From: an uncultured Paracoccaceae bacterium
GTDB lineage: Bacteria; Pseudomonadota; Alphaproteobacteria; Rhodobacterales; Rhodobacteraceae
Direction: 5' to 3'
Assembly: GCA_913054485.1 (NCBI GenBank)
Contig: CAJXHQ010000223.1
Coordinates: forward strand, 1 to 5,817
Length of the DNA: 5,817 bases
In this document: one piece after another, positions 1 to 5,118 of the stretch
How the letters are laid out: every line of letters starts with the position of its first letter
Numbering within the stretch: position 1 is the stretch's first letter
Notes under the pieces: generated by a model
Seen by the model: the letters and a program-made list of their open reading frames with translations, nothing else
Database searches by the model: none
What the model was told of the DNA's origin: nothing
Position numbers and translations under genes: made by a program

Positions 1-121
1 GGCTTGCTCGGCCAAAGATCGGGCAACAACAGCGAAACCAGGACGGTTCCACGCTGCTCGCCCGTCGCGCGCAGGAAACCCAGACTCTGTTCAATCGATT
101 GATTTCACTGTGCCCCGCCGA
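1..121. other. Unassigned left-edge stretch, possible minus-strand gene remnant
   Basis: No gene can be assigned here. On the minus strand one frame is open from about position 108 (just after an in-frame TGA) to the window edge, about 36 codons. It reads IEQSLGFLRATGEQRGTVLV followed by SLLLPDLWPSKP. The third codon positions are GC-rich and the composition is protein-like. There is no ATG or GTG start in that frame, so it would be either an out-of-frame shadow or a gene that has lost its start. I do not recognise a family. It lies downstream of the PLP-enzyme gene, beyond a hairpin at 122-149, so it probably does not belong to that transcription unit. Confidence 0.2.
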
Positions 122-149
122 CCCGTCCCCGGCTTGCGCCGGAAACGGG
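122..149 (-). terminator. Hairpin, probable terminator of the PLP-enzyme gene
   Basis: Read on the minus strand, CCCGTTTCCGGC and GCCGGGGACGGG form a 12-bp stem closed by a GCAA (GNRA) tetraloop. Two of the pairs are G-U, so the stem is complete only in RNA copied from the minus strand; on the plus strand the same positions are C/A mismatches. That asymmetry and the position 25 bases past the stop at 175 point to a 3'-end structure of the minus-strand transcript. No U-run follows, so intrinsic termination would be weak, or the hairpin mainly stabilises the RNA end. Confidence 0.45.
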
Positions 150-174
150 TGCATTGGCTGTCAGGCGGGCGGGG

Positions 175-1434
175 TCAGCTGCCCTTGCCCAGTTCTTTTA
201 CTGCCGCCAGCATTTTGGCGATTTCGGCCTCGGTGTTGTAATGGCAGAAGGAGATCCGGATGCAGTCAGCCATGCCCAGCGGCGTCAGGACGTTGCCGCT
301 GTAATGGTCGGCCTTGCGGGTGTGGGTGCGGATGCCCTGTGTGTTCAGGATTTCGACCACCCGCTCCGAAGCGATACCTTCCACCACAATGGAGACCAGG
401 CCTTCGCGCGCGGTGTTGTCCGCGCCGGCAAGGAGGGTCACATGCTCCATGTCACGCAGGCCGGGCAGGTTGCCGGTGCCGTTGATCGCGGTGTTGGTGA
501 GGTGGGTCTCATAGTCGTGGATCGCGCGGCCGGCCGCTTCGATCCGTTCGCGGCGGCCGGTCTCTTCCGAGACTTCGCCGCCCAGCCAGTCGAAATAGGC
601 GATGACGTCGGACATGGTCGCATAGGACCCCGTGTCGCGGGTGCCGAATTCCCAGCCGGTGGCCGGCGCGTCGATCAGCATGTCATGCGGCAGCGCGCTC
701 AAGCGGTCGGAGATCCAGGCGAGGCCGTAACCATGGCGCGAGAAGACCTTGTAAGGCGAGATTGCGTAGCCGTCGACATTATAGGCGTCCAGATCCAGCT
801 GGCCGTGGGCGGCGTGCTGGATGCCGTCGACGATGATCAGGCAGTCCGGTGACACGGCGCGGATCGCGGCGGAGATCGCGGCTACGTCCATGCCCATGCC
901 GGTCACGGGCGAGGCGTGCAGGATGGTCGCCACGGCCACATCCGGGGTCATCTGCGCGGAGTAGGCTTCTGCCGTCACCAGACCGGTGGCGTCGTCGTGC
1001 TGCACGTTCACGTACTCCAGCCCGGCAATCTCTGCCCAGCGGCGCGCGGCGCTGCGGGTGGCGGGGTGCTCGATCGAGGAGCCGAGCACCTTGGCGCCCT
1101 TGTCCGCGGTGAGGCAGGCGGTGCGGATCATGCGGAACAGCAATTCGGTGCCGCTTTCGCCGGCAAAGAACTGGCCGGAGGTGGCGTTCATAAAGACCGC
1201 CAGGTCCGCCTTGGCCTTATTGATCAGGTTCTGGGTTTCCTGGCCCGCCGGGTTCACGCGGCCCGGGTTGTCGGGGATTGCTGCAAAAAACGCAGAAGTC
1301 TCGGCCACCGATTTCAGGGTCAGCGCACCGCCGGCATTCTCAAAAAAGATCCGCTCGCCCTGGAAGGGGCAGCTGTCCACATGGGCAAAGCGGTCGCGGA
1401 TCGCGGCGATCAGGTCGGGGTTGTTTTTGATCAT
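175..1434 (-). CDS. PLP-dependent enzyme, aminotransferase class V fold (cysteine-desulfurase-like)
   Basis: This is a complete 419-residue protein of fold-type I PLP enzymes, class V, probably cytoplasmic. The N-terminal substrate-site segment is FFENAGG (about 30-36). A cofactor-stacking His follows in SSIEHPATR (His123), then the Asp that pairs with the pyridine nitrogen and a Gln in IVDGIQHAAHG (Asp203, Gln205). The Schiff-base Lys is in AISPYKVFSRHGYG (Lys229), and the EFGT motif (262-265) precedes the C-terminal domain, which ends with the family-like CIRISFCHYNTEAEI. The loop that carries the catalytic Cys in NifS/IscS-type desulfurases (around 370-380, RTHTRKADHYSG) has no Cys. A transaminase, lyase or related reaction is therefore more likely than sulfur transfer. 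The substrate is unknown. The start is the ATG at 1434 with AGGAC upstream. The gene sits 20 bases after the broken DUF4392 gene, in the same direction, and probably formed an operon with it; its original promoter may be lost. Confidence 0.85.
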   Translation of the reverse strand: MIKNNPDLIAAIRDRFAHVDSCPFQGERIFFENAGGALTLKSVAETSAFFAAIPDNPGRVNPAGQETQNLINKAKADLAVFMNATSGQFFAGESGTELLFRMIRTACLTADKGAKVLGSSIEHPATRSAARRWAEIAGLEYVNVQHDDATGLVTAEAYSAQMTPDVAVATILHASPVTGMGMDVAAISAAIRAVSPDCLIIVDGIQHAAHGQLDLDAYNVDGYAISPYKVFSRHGYGLAWISDRLSALPHDMLIDAPATGWEFGTRDTGSYATMSDVIAYFDWLGGEVSEETGRRERIEAAGRAIHDYETHLTNTAINGTGNLPGLRDMEHVTLLAGADNTAREGLVSIVVEGIASERVVEILNTQGIRTHTRKADHYSGNVLTPLGMADCIRISFCHYNTEAEIAKMLAAVKELGKGS

Positions 1435-1441
1435 CAGTCTA

Positions 1442-1446
1442 GTCCT
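1442..1446 (-). promoter_or_regulatory. Ribosome binding site of the PLP-enzyme gene
   Basis: AGGAC on the minus strand lies 7 bases before the ATG at 1434. It supports that start, which also agrees with the usual short N-terminus of the family. Confidence 0.5.
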
Positions 1447-1454
1447 GTCTTATG

Positions 1455-1839
1455 TCAGAGCGCGCGGCTCACGATGCTGCGGCAGAGCTCTGCCACGGCC
1501 AGATGGCTGTCCCGGGGGAAACCGTCGACACTGTCATCGACAACCCCATGGGTAGAATTGATAAGGCCGTTTGCGGTCATTGTTTGCAGCAGAAGCGCCT
1601 CCCGTTGCGGCATATGCAGCAAATTTGCGTCTGCTGCACGCATCGCCATGGCCGCCGCCGCAACACCATTGGCAGGTATCGCCATAGGGCACATGGGCTT
1701 TGACGTGGCCTGCAACCTTGCCCATGCCGATCTCATTGCCGCCGTCGCCAACGTCCACCACGGGGATGCCGCGCGCCAGCGCCTCATCAAAAAGGAAATC
1801 CACCCGCGCTCGGCCCATGCCGTAGTCGATGCCCTTCAT
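1455..1839 (-). pseudogene. DUF4392 / D-glutamate cyclase-like gene, 5'-truncated and frameshifted
   Basis: This is the C-terminal remnant of a DUF4392-type protein, the family that includes mammalian D-glutamate cyclase (D-Glu to 5-oxo-D-proline). From 1839 downward the frame reads MKGIDYGMGRARVDFLF, then the hallmark VVDVGDGGNEIGMGKV and HVPYGDTCQWCCGGG. At about 1650 one extra base moves the homology into the next frame, which continues MAMRAADANLLHMPQREALL and ends with VDGFPRDSHLAVAELC up to TGA at 1455. From memory, family members carry a Ser-Asn-Trp segment between these blocks that is absent here, so an internal deletion is also likely. The front half of the gene is missing: the sequence runs straight into the insertion sequence at 1841. 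A GTG-initiated frame starting inside the IS (1878) reads into the remnant but hits the frameshift. It is almost certainly non-functional. Confidence 0.75.
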
Positions 1840-1840
1840 C

Positions 1841-1859
1841 GGCTTTGTTGCACAAATCG
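1841..1859 (+). repeat. Left terminal inverted repeat of the IS5-family element
   Basis: GGCTTTGTTGCACAAATCG is identical over 19 bases to the reverse complement of 2982-3000. The next base differs (T on the left, G on the right). Confidence 0.93.
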
Positions 1860-2124
1860 TGCCCCGAGGATTCACCACATGAATCCAGCGTGATAGCTGG
1901 CGCCCATGAGCAGCTGGACCCCTACGAATTACAAGACCAAAAACTGGTCACAACATAATCGAGCCCTGAAGCAGCGTGGTTCGCTATCGATCTGGTTTGA
2001 CGCGGAGATGGCGTGGGAGGCGAAGCCGTCAGGTCATCGTGGACGTCAGCAAGCCTATAGCGATGCAGCGATCCAAGCCTGCCTGACCATGAAAGTGCTG
2101 TTCGGTTCGCCTTTGAGGCAGAGT

Positions 2125-2162
2125 GAGCCAGTGAGGCGCCACTGGTTCGAGCCCACTGGCGA
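2125..2162 (+). repeat. Palindromic insert 1 (38 bp) in the transposase gene
   Basis: Family homology stops after LRQ (2121) and resumes at GGC TTT GTC (2166), where only two residues are expected between, so 38 bases are extra. The exact edges are uncertain by a few bases; the placement given leaves an LRQSTGF junction. The insert folds as two adjacent hairpins: CCAGTG (2128-2133) with CACTGG (2140-2145), extendable to 10 bp with two G-U pairs on the plus strand, and TTCG (2146-2149) with CGAA (2160-2163) plus an inner CC/GG. The insert shifts the frame and causes the TGA at 2191. Its sequence is not clearly related to inserts 2 and 3. Confidence 0.7.
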
Positions 2163-2303
2163 ACGGGCTTTGTCGAAAGCCTGCTGCAATTGATCGGGCT
2201 TGAGTGGTCAGTACCAGACTTTAGCACCTTGTGTCGGCGGCAGAAGGCGTTGCCGGTCGCCATTCCCTATCGGGGCTCACCGGGGCCGTTACATCTGCTC
2301 ATC

Positions 2304-2337
2304 CCCTCTCGGCGGCATAGCCGCCTGCCGGGCAGCG
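2304..2337 (-). repeat. Palindromic insert 2 (34 bp), reverse-oriented copy of the insert-3 repeat
   Basis: The insert lies between the ATC and GAT codons of the conserved LLI-DSTGIK block, where family members have no extra residues. On the plus strand it has GGCGGC (2311-2316) pairing with GCCGCC (2320-2325) across ATA, next to CTGC/GCAG across CGG (2325-2335). Its reverse complement shares CTGCCCGGCAG and CGAGAGGG with insert 3 in the same order and at similar spacing, so it is the same small repeat inverted. Its 34 bases together with the 38 of insert 1 add up to a multiple of three. Confidence 0.8.
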
Positions 2338-2430
2338 GATAGTACGGGCATTAAAGCTGAGGGCGAAGGGGAGTGGAACGCCCGCAAGCATGGCGGTCCT
2401 AAACGCCGCCTCTGGCGCAAGATACACATT

Positions 2431-2466
2431 CACTGCCCGGCAGTGCATGTTTACATGCACGAGAGG
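2431..2466 (+). repeat. Palindromic insert 3 (36 bp), in frame
   Basis: The insert lies between ATT and GGT in the conserved segment KIHI-GIDEQ and adds 12 residues (HCPAVHVYMHER) without shifting the frame. It forms two overlapping perfect hairpins: CACTGC (2431-2436) with GCAGTG (2440-2445) across CCG, and GTGCATGT (2443-2450) with ACATGCAC (2453-2460) across TT. A tail GAGAGG follows. It is related to insert 2 through CTGCCCGGCAG and the CGAGAGG tail. Confidence 0.8.
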
Positions 2467-2981
2467 GGTATTGATGAGCAAACACTGGAAGTACGTGCAA
2501 TCGAGGTCACGAGTAGCAGCATCGGTGACGCACCCATATTACCTGATCTGCTCAACCAGATCCCGCCGGACAAAGACATAGGCAGCGTCACAGGGGACGG
2601 GGCTTACGATACCCGCAAGTGCCACGATGCGATTGCTGCCCGCAATGCAAATGCTGTCATCCCACCGCGCAAGAATGCGAAGTTATGGAGGCCTGACACA
2701 CCCGGAGCCAGGGCGCGAAACGAAGCGGTGCGATCATCAAAGTATCTGGGGCGAGCGTTATGGCGACAGTTAACTGGATATCACCGTCGAAGCCGTGTTG
2801 AGACGAAAATGCACTGTGTGAAATTGCTTGGTCAACGCCTGTCGGCGCGCGACTTTAATCGCCAAGTTGCGGAGATCCAGATCCGCGCCGCGATCCTAAA
2901 CGGCTTCACAGCTCTTGGCATCCCTCGTACCGTTGCCGCAGGCTAAGTCCGTCCGGGGAAAGGGGAAGCACGACCTCAGGC

Positions 2982-3000
2982 CGATTTGTGCAACAAAGCC
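2982..3000 (-). repeat. Right terminal inverted repeat of the IS5-family element
   Basis: The reverse complement of this stretch is GGCTTTGTTGCACAAATCG, matching 1841-1859 over all 19 bases. The sugar-kinase remnant begins with the next base. Confidence 0.93.
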
Positions 3001-3198
3001 GCCGTGGACGCAACCGCAGCAGGCGACACATTCGACGGCGCATTCCTTGCCCGCCTCGCTGCAGGTGACAACCCTGCCGCTGCTGCGCGCTACGCAAACG
3101 CGGCTGCCGCGCTGTCAACCCAAGGCTTCGGAGCGGTCGCCCCAATGCCGCGGCGGCAAGCGGTGGAAGCCTTTTTGAAAGAGGAGCAGCCACAGTGA
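3001..3198 (+). pseudogene. PfkB-family sugar kinase, C-terminal fragment cut by the IS
   Basis: About 65 residues of a ribokinase/PfkB-type carbohydrate kinase remain. They contain the second family signature, VDATAAGDTFDGAF, with the GD of the anion-hole/catalytic-base motif, then a typical helical tail (YANAAAALSTQGFGAV, ending EAFLKEEQPQ). TTAAGD-type signatures are common in 2-keto-3-deoxygluconate kinases, but the substrate cannot be fixed from this end alone. The N-terminal three quarters (substrate lid and most of the sugar site) are missing; the frame continues backward into the IS inverted repeat, where a TTG at 2986 is the only possible start. The TGA at 3196-3198 overlaps the GTG start of the dehydrogenase, so the kinase was the previous gene of one operon. 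The fragment cannot be an active kinase, but its translation could still couple to the next gene. Confidence 0.8.
3181..3186 (+). promoter_or_regulatory. Ribosome binding site deciding the GTG start of the dehydrogenase
   Basis: GAGGAG lies 8 bases before the GTG at 3195, inside the end of the kinase frame. It supports this GTG, which also places the nucleotide-binding GGTRGIG motif at residues 8-14, as normal for the family. Confidence 0.7.
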
Positions 3199-3899
3199 AA
3201 CAGGCAGTTATCATCGGCGGCACACGGGGCATCGGAGCAGGCATCGCCTCCGTTCTGGCCGAGAAGGGCTGGAAGCTGACCCTCACCGGAGTCGGGAAGG
3301 AAGAAACGGACGCCTGCGCAGCGGCAAACCCCGGCATGAAAGTGGTTCAGCTTGACGTGCGGGATACGAATGCGGTGAAGGCGCTGTTTGCCGGTTTGGA
3401 AACCTTGGACGGGTTGGTCAACTGTGCTGGCATTCTCGCCCGCGATGCAGAGTATGAGATCGAGACTTTCGAAAAGGTCATCGACATCAATCTGACCGGC
3501 ACGATGCGCTGCTGCATGGCAGCCCAGCCCCTGCTGGCCGCATCCGGCGGGGCCATTGTGAACACTGCCTCCATGCTCAGCTATTTCGGCGGGCCCCTGG
3601 TGCCTGCGTATTCCGCCTCAAAGGGCGGCGTTGCCCAGCTGACCAAGGCGCTTGCCGGGAAATGGGCGCCTGACGGCATCCGCGTGAATGCCGTGGCGCC
3701 GGGATGGATTGAAACCGAGATGACCGAAGCCCTGCGCGCCGATCCGGCCCGCAATGCCCCGATCCTGTCCCGGACGCCACTCGATCGCTGGGGGAAACCC
3801 GGCGAAGTCGGCGCCTTGGCCGCCTGGCTCCTGTCCGCGGAAGCCAGTTTCGTAACCGGTGCCGTCTACCCCGTCGACGGCGGCTATTCAGCAATGTGA
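3195..3899 (+). CDS. Classical short-chain dehydrogenase/reductase (SDR)
   Basis: This is a complete 234-residue NAD(P)-dependent oxidoreductase of the classical SDR family, probably cytoplasmic and oligomeric. The dinucleotide-binding Rossmann motif is GGTRGIG (8-14). LDV has Asp54 at the adenine site, and NCAG (76-79) is the usual structural motif. The active site is Asn99, Ser126 and Tyr139-x-x-x-Lys143 (YSASK). VAPGWIETEM follows as the nicotinamide-side loop, and the protein ends in the typical VTGAVYPVDGGYSAM. No acidic residue is obvious at the end of the second strand, so NAD versus NADP preference is unclear. The GTG start overlaps the kinase stop by two bases (translational coupling), and the cupin gene follows 13 bases downstream. 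With a sugar kinase before it and an oxygenase-type cupin after it, oxidation of a sugar, sugar acid or hydroxy compound in a small catabolic operon is a reasonable guess. The exact substrate is not visible. Confidence 0.92.
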   Translation: MKQAVIIGGTRGIGAGIASVLAEKGWKLTLTGVGKEETDACAAANPGMKVVQLDVRDTNAVKALFAGLETLDGLVNCAGILARDAEYEIETFEKVIDINLTGTMRCCMAAQPLLAASGGAIVNTASMLSYFGGPLVPAYSASKGGVAQLTKALAGKWAPDGIRVNAVAPGWIETEMTEALRADPARNAPILSRTPLDRWGKPGEVGALAAWLLSAEASFVTGAVYPVDGGYSAM

Positions 3900-3903
3900 G
3901 GAG
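3898..3903 (+). promoter_or_regulatory. Ribosome binding site deciding the start of the cupin gene
   Basis: GAGGAG overlaps the dehydrogenase stop codon and lies 9 bases before the ATG at 3913. It favours this ATG over the upstream in-frame ATG at 3859, which lies inside the dehydrogenase gene and has no such site. Confidence 0.7.
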
Positions 3904-3912
3904 AAAACAGCA

Positions 3913-4440
3913 ATGCCAGTCCAAGGATCAGATGCCGACCCGCTGATGCCCTACCAGCTGCCCTTTCCAAAGGACGCACAAGAAGAGATCGTTATCCCCG
4001 ACGCCATTCCGGATGATGAACGGCTATGGGTGCCGCAAGCTGAAAACGTGGCCTTCCGCCCGCTTTGCCTCAACCGGTCTCAGGGCTACTGGATGAATCT
4101 TTTGCGGGTGCGCAAATCCGGTGTTCTCTCCCGGCCCCGCCACCCTCAGCCGGTCCATGGCTTTGTCCTGAAAGGCCGCTGGCACTATCTTGAGCACTCC
4201 TGGGAAGCCCGCGAAGGCGGCTATGTGTTCGAGCCGCCGGGCGAGACCCACACGCTGGTGGTGCCGGAAGGTGTGGATGAGATGATCACCTACTTTCAGG
4301 TCAACGGCGTGATGCTCTACGTCGACCCTTACGGGAAAGCGATGGGCTACGAGGACGTCTTCACCAAGATCGACATGTGCAGAAAGCACTATGAAGAGGT
4401 TGGCCTGGGCGCAGATTTTGCGGACCAGTTCATCCGCTGA
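3913..4440 (+). CDS. Cupin of the 2,4'-dihydroxyacetophenone dioxygenase family
   Basis: This is a complete 175-residue single-domain cupin. The blocks DERLWVPQAENV, LNRSQGYWMNLLRVRKSG, VHGFVLKGRWHYLEHSW, GYVFEPPGETHTLVV, YVDPYGKAMGYEDVFTKIDM and the end ADFADQFIR match the 2,4'-dihydroxyacetophenone dioxygenase (DAD) family. Those non-heme iron enzymes cleave the C-C bond of hydroxy-ketone side chains with oxygen. Candidate metal ligands are His77 (RHP) and His113 (GETH). In the family I remember His-x-His at the first site, but here the residues are Pro75-Arg76-His77, so one expected ligand is missing. The protein may bind metal differently, act on another substrate, or be inactive. It is the last gene of the kinase-SDR-cupin operon, with a strong Shine-Dalgarno site overlapping the previous stop. 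The family match is firm; the substrate is an inference and is probably broader than the family name. Confidence 0.85.
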   Translation: MPVQGSDADPLMPYQLPFPKDAQEEIVIPDAIPDDERLWVPQAENVAFRPLCLNRSQGYWMNLLRVRKSGVLSRPRHPQPVHGFVLKGRWHYLEHSWEAREGGYVFEPPGETHTLVVPEGVDEMITYFQVNGVMLYVDPYGKAMGYEDVFTKIDMCRKHYEEVGLGADFADQFIR

Positions 4441-4456
4441 CCGCCGGTTTCCTGAG

Positions 4457-4486
4457 ATGATCCAGCAGCAGTTGCAAAGGGATCAT
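4457..4486 (+). terminator. Weak hairpin after the cupin gene
   Basis: ATGATCC (4457-4463) and GGATCAT (4480-4486) form a perfect 7-bp stem with a 16-base loop, starting 17 bases after the cupin stop. There is no T-run after it, so it may be only the operon's 3'-end structure, or chance. Confidence 0.25.
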
Positions 4487-4835
4487 GGAGCGGTATTCCC
4501 GCGGGAAGTAGAGGAAGATGACCCTCAAGACCGGCGAGTTCATCCGCCGGTTCCTGATCCATGTCCTGCCCAAGGGGCAGCATCGCATCCGCCACTACGG
4601 CTTCTTTGGGAATGGTAACCGTACCGCCAATATCGCCAGGGTCAGGGAACTGCTCGGGGCCGAAACATCTGATCAGGGTCACGCGCACGATGACACGGCT
4701 GGTGACGCCAATGCACTTGCCCGCGTCCTCGCGCTGCCATGCCCCTGCTGCGGCGGGCGGTTGATCATCGCCGAAACCATTGCGCCAGAACGGTACCCCA
4801 GAGCGCCGCCAGGAACAGCGAGGGCTGCTGCATGA
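4485..4835 (+). pseudogene. IS91-family transposase, C-terminal fragment
   Basis: From ATG 4518 the frame reads MTLKTGEFIRRFLIHVLPKG, then QHRIRHYGFFGNGNRTANIA and RVRELLG, then a variable linker and a Cys-rich LPCPCCGGRLIIAETI. This is the characteristic C-terminal part of IS91/ISCR-type rolling-circle transposases of Proteobacteria. Upstream in the same frame, ERYSRGK, a TAG codon (4509-4511) and RK resemble the preceding family segment with a nonsense change. No further homologous sequence is seen before about 4485. A full protein is around 400 residues; about 115 remain, and the N-terminal zinc-binding and catalytic tyrosine regions are absent. It starts about 45 bases after the cupin stop, so the insertion or deletion boundary lies right behind that operon. 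It is a relic and not functional. Confidence 0.75.
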
Positions 4836-5118
4836 CACGCGCGCCAAAGGCCGGAAGTCCAACCGCCGCTGCTCGCGATAGCGTTTGCGGCCAACCCGGC
4901 ATGCCTGCAATCCGGATAGTCGTGGTGCGAAGGTTGCTGAGCCCGGCGAGATGCGGCGCACGCCCATCAAAGCTCACAAAATCCGTGCCGAAGCTGCGTG
5001 CAACGAGCGCAGTTGGCCCAACCTGCAGAACAAGAACCAAGGCAATCAATCGCTTCAAATCCCCATAGAGCCAGCTGGTCCGCTCAATTCCAAACCCCGC
5101 GATTTCCCGCTTGCCCGC

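Larger units (their letters stand above)
1906..2946 (+). pseudogene. IS5-family transposase, broken by three palindromic inserts
   Basis: The gene encodes a DDE transposase of the IS5 family (IS4 superfamily). ATG 1906 opens a frame with the family N-terminus (NYKTKNW, RGSLSIWFD, YSDAAIQACLTMKVLFG) that stays homologous up to LRQ at 2121, then runs to TGA at 2191-2193. Homology continues in another frame from 2166 to 2303 (GFVESLLQLIGLEWSVPDFS ... GPLHLLI, 46 codons). It returns to the first frame at 2338 with DSTGIKAEGEGEWNARKHGG and runs to the stop at 2946. The catalytic triad all lies in this last part: Asp of DSTGIK, Asp of TGDGAYD, and Glu of YHRRSRVETKMHCVK, which fits the YREK motif. 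Each interruption coincides with a short hairpin insert; the third insert adds 12 residues in frame between KIHI and GIDEQ. Without the inserts the product would be about 310 residues, the usual size. As it stands, no full-length transposase can be made by standard translation. Confidence 0.9.
1841..3000 (+). mobile_element. IS5-family insertion sequence (IS427-like), interrupted by three small inserts
   Basis: The element is 1160 bp, bounded by inverted repeats GGCTTTGTTGCACAAATCG. It carries one transposase gene of the IS5 family on the plus strand. The DDE residues and the Y-(2)-R-(3)-E-(6)-K signature are present, but the reading frame is broken. Subtracting three recognisable inserts (38+34+36 bp) gives 1052 bp, a normal length for this group. 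The bases flanking the two ends (left ...TCATC, right GCCGT...) show no target duplication, and the genes on both sides are truncated exactly at the IS borders. The simplest reading is that this copy remained after recombination between two IS copies or an IS-adjacent deletion, rather than after a simple insertion. It is unlikely to move by itself. Confidence 0.9.

Noticed and set aside
461..470. CCGGGCAG inside the PLP-enzyme gene as a further copy of the small repeat
   Set aside because: Only 8 bases match, there is no flanking hairpin or CGAGAGG tail, and it lies in normal coding sequence.
154..1893. Long plus-strand open frames (154-852 and 916-1893) opposite the PLP enzyme and the DUF4392 remnant
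   Set aside because: They are antisense shadows of a well-supported minus-strand gene in high-GC DNA. They have no recognisable motifs, and the second runs through the IS border.
2122..2466. Translational bypassing of the three inserts (as in T4 gene 60 or yeast mitochondrial byps)
   Set aside because: Size and hairpins would fit, but the codon before each insert (for example ATC before insert 2, ATT before insert 3) is not matched by an identical landing codon at the insert end. The element also looks degraded.
2122..2466. Small self-splicing introns in the transposase
   Set aside because: 34-38 bp is far too short for group I or II introns, and no related splice signals are seen.
1906..2946. 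Normal two-frame (programmed -1) IS5 transposase
   Set aside because: Some IS5 groups use two overlapping frames. Here the frame change coincides with extra hairpin DNA, is followed by a second change back, and the homologous middle frame has no overlap or slippery site at the junctions.
4428..4560. Similarity between the cupin end (GTTCATCCGC ... CGGTTTCCTGA) and the IS91 segment GTTCATCCGCCGGTTCCTGA
   Set aside because: Both encode Phe-Ile-Arg with common codons, and the IS91 homology starts well before 4538. It is more likely coincidence than a recombination joint.
4389..4970. Minus-strand 193-codon open frame over the IS91 relic
   Set aside because: It is antisense to the recognisable IS91 C-terminal sequence, overlaps the cupin end, and has no family-like composition.
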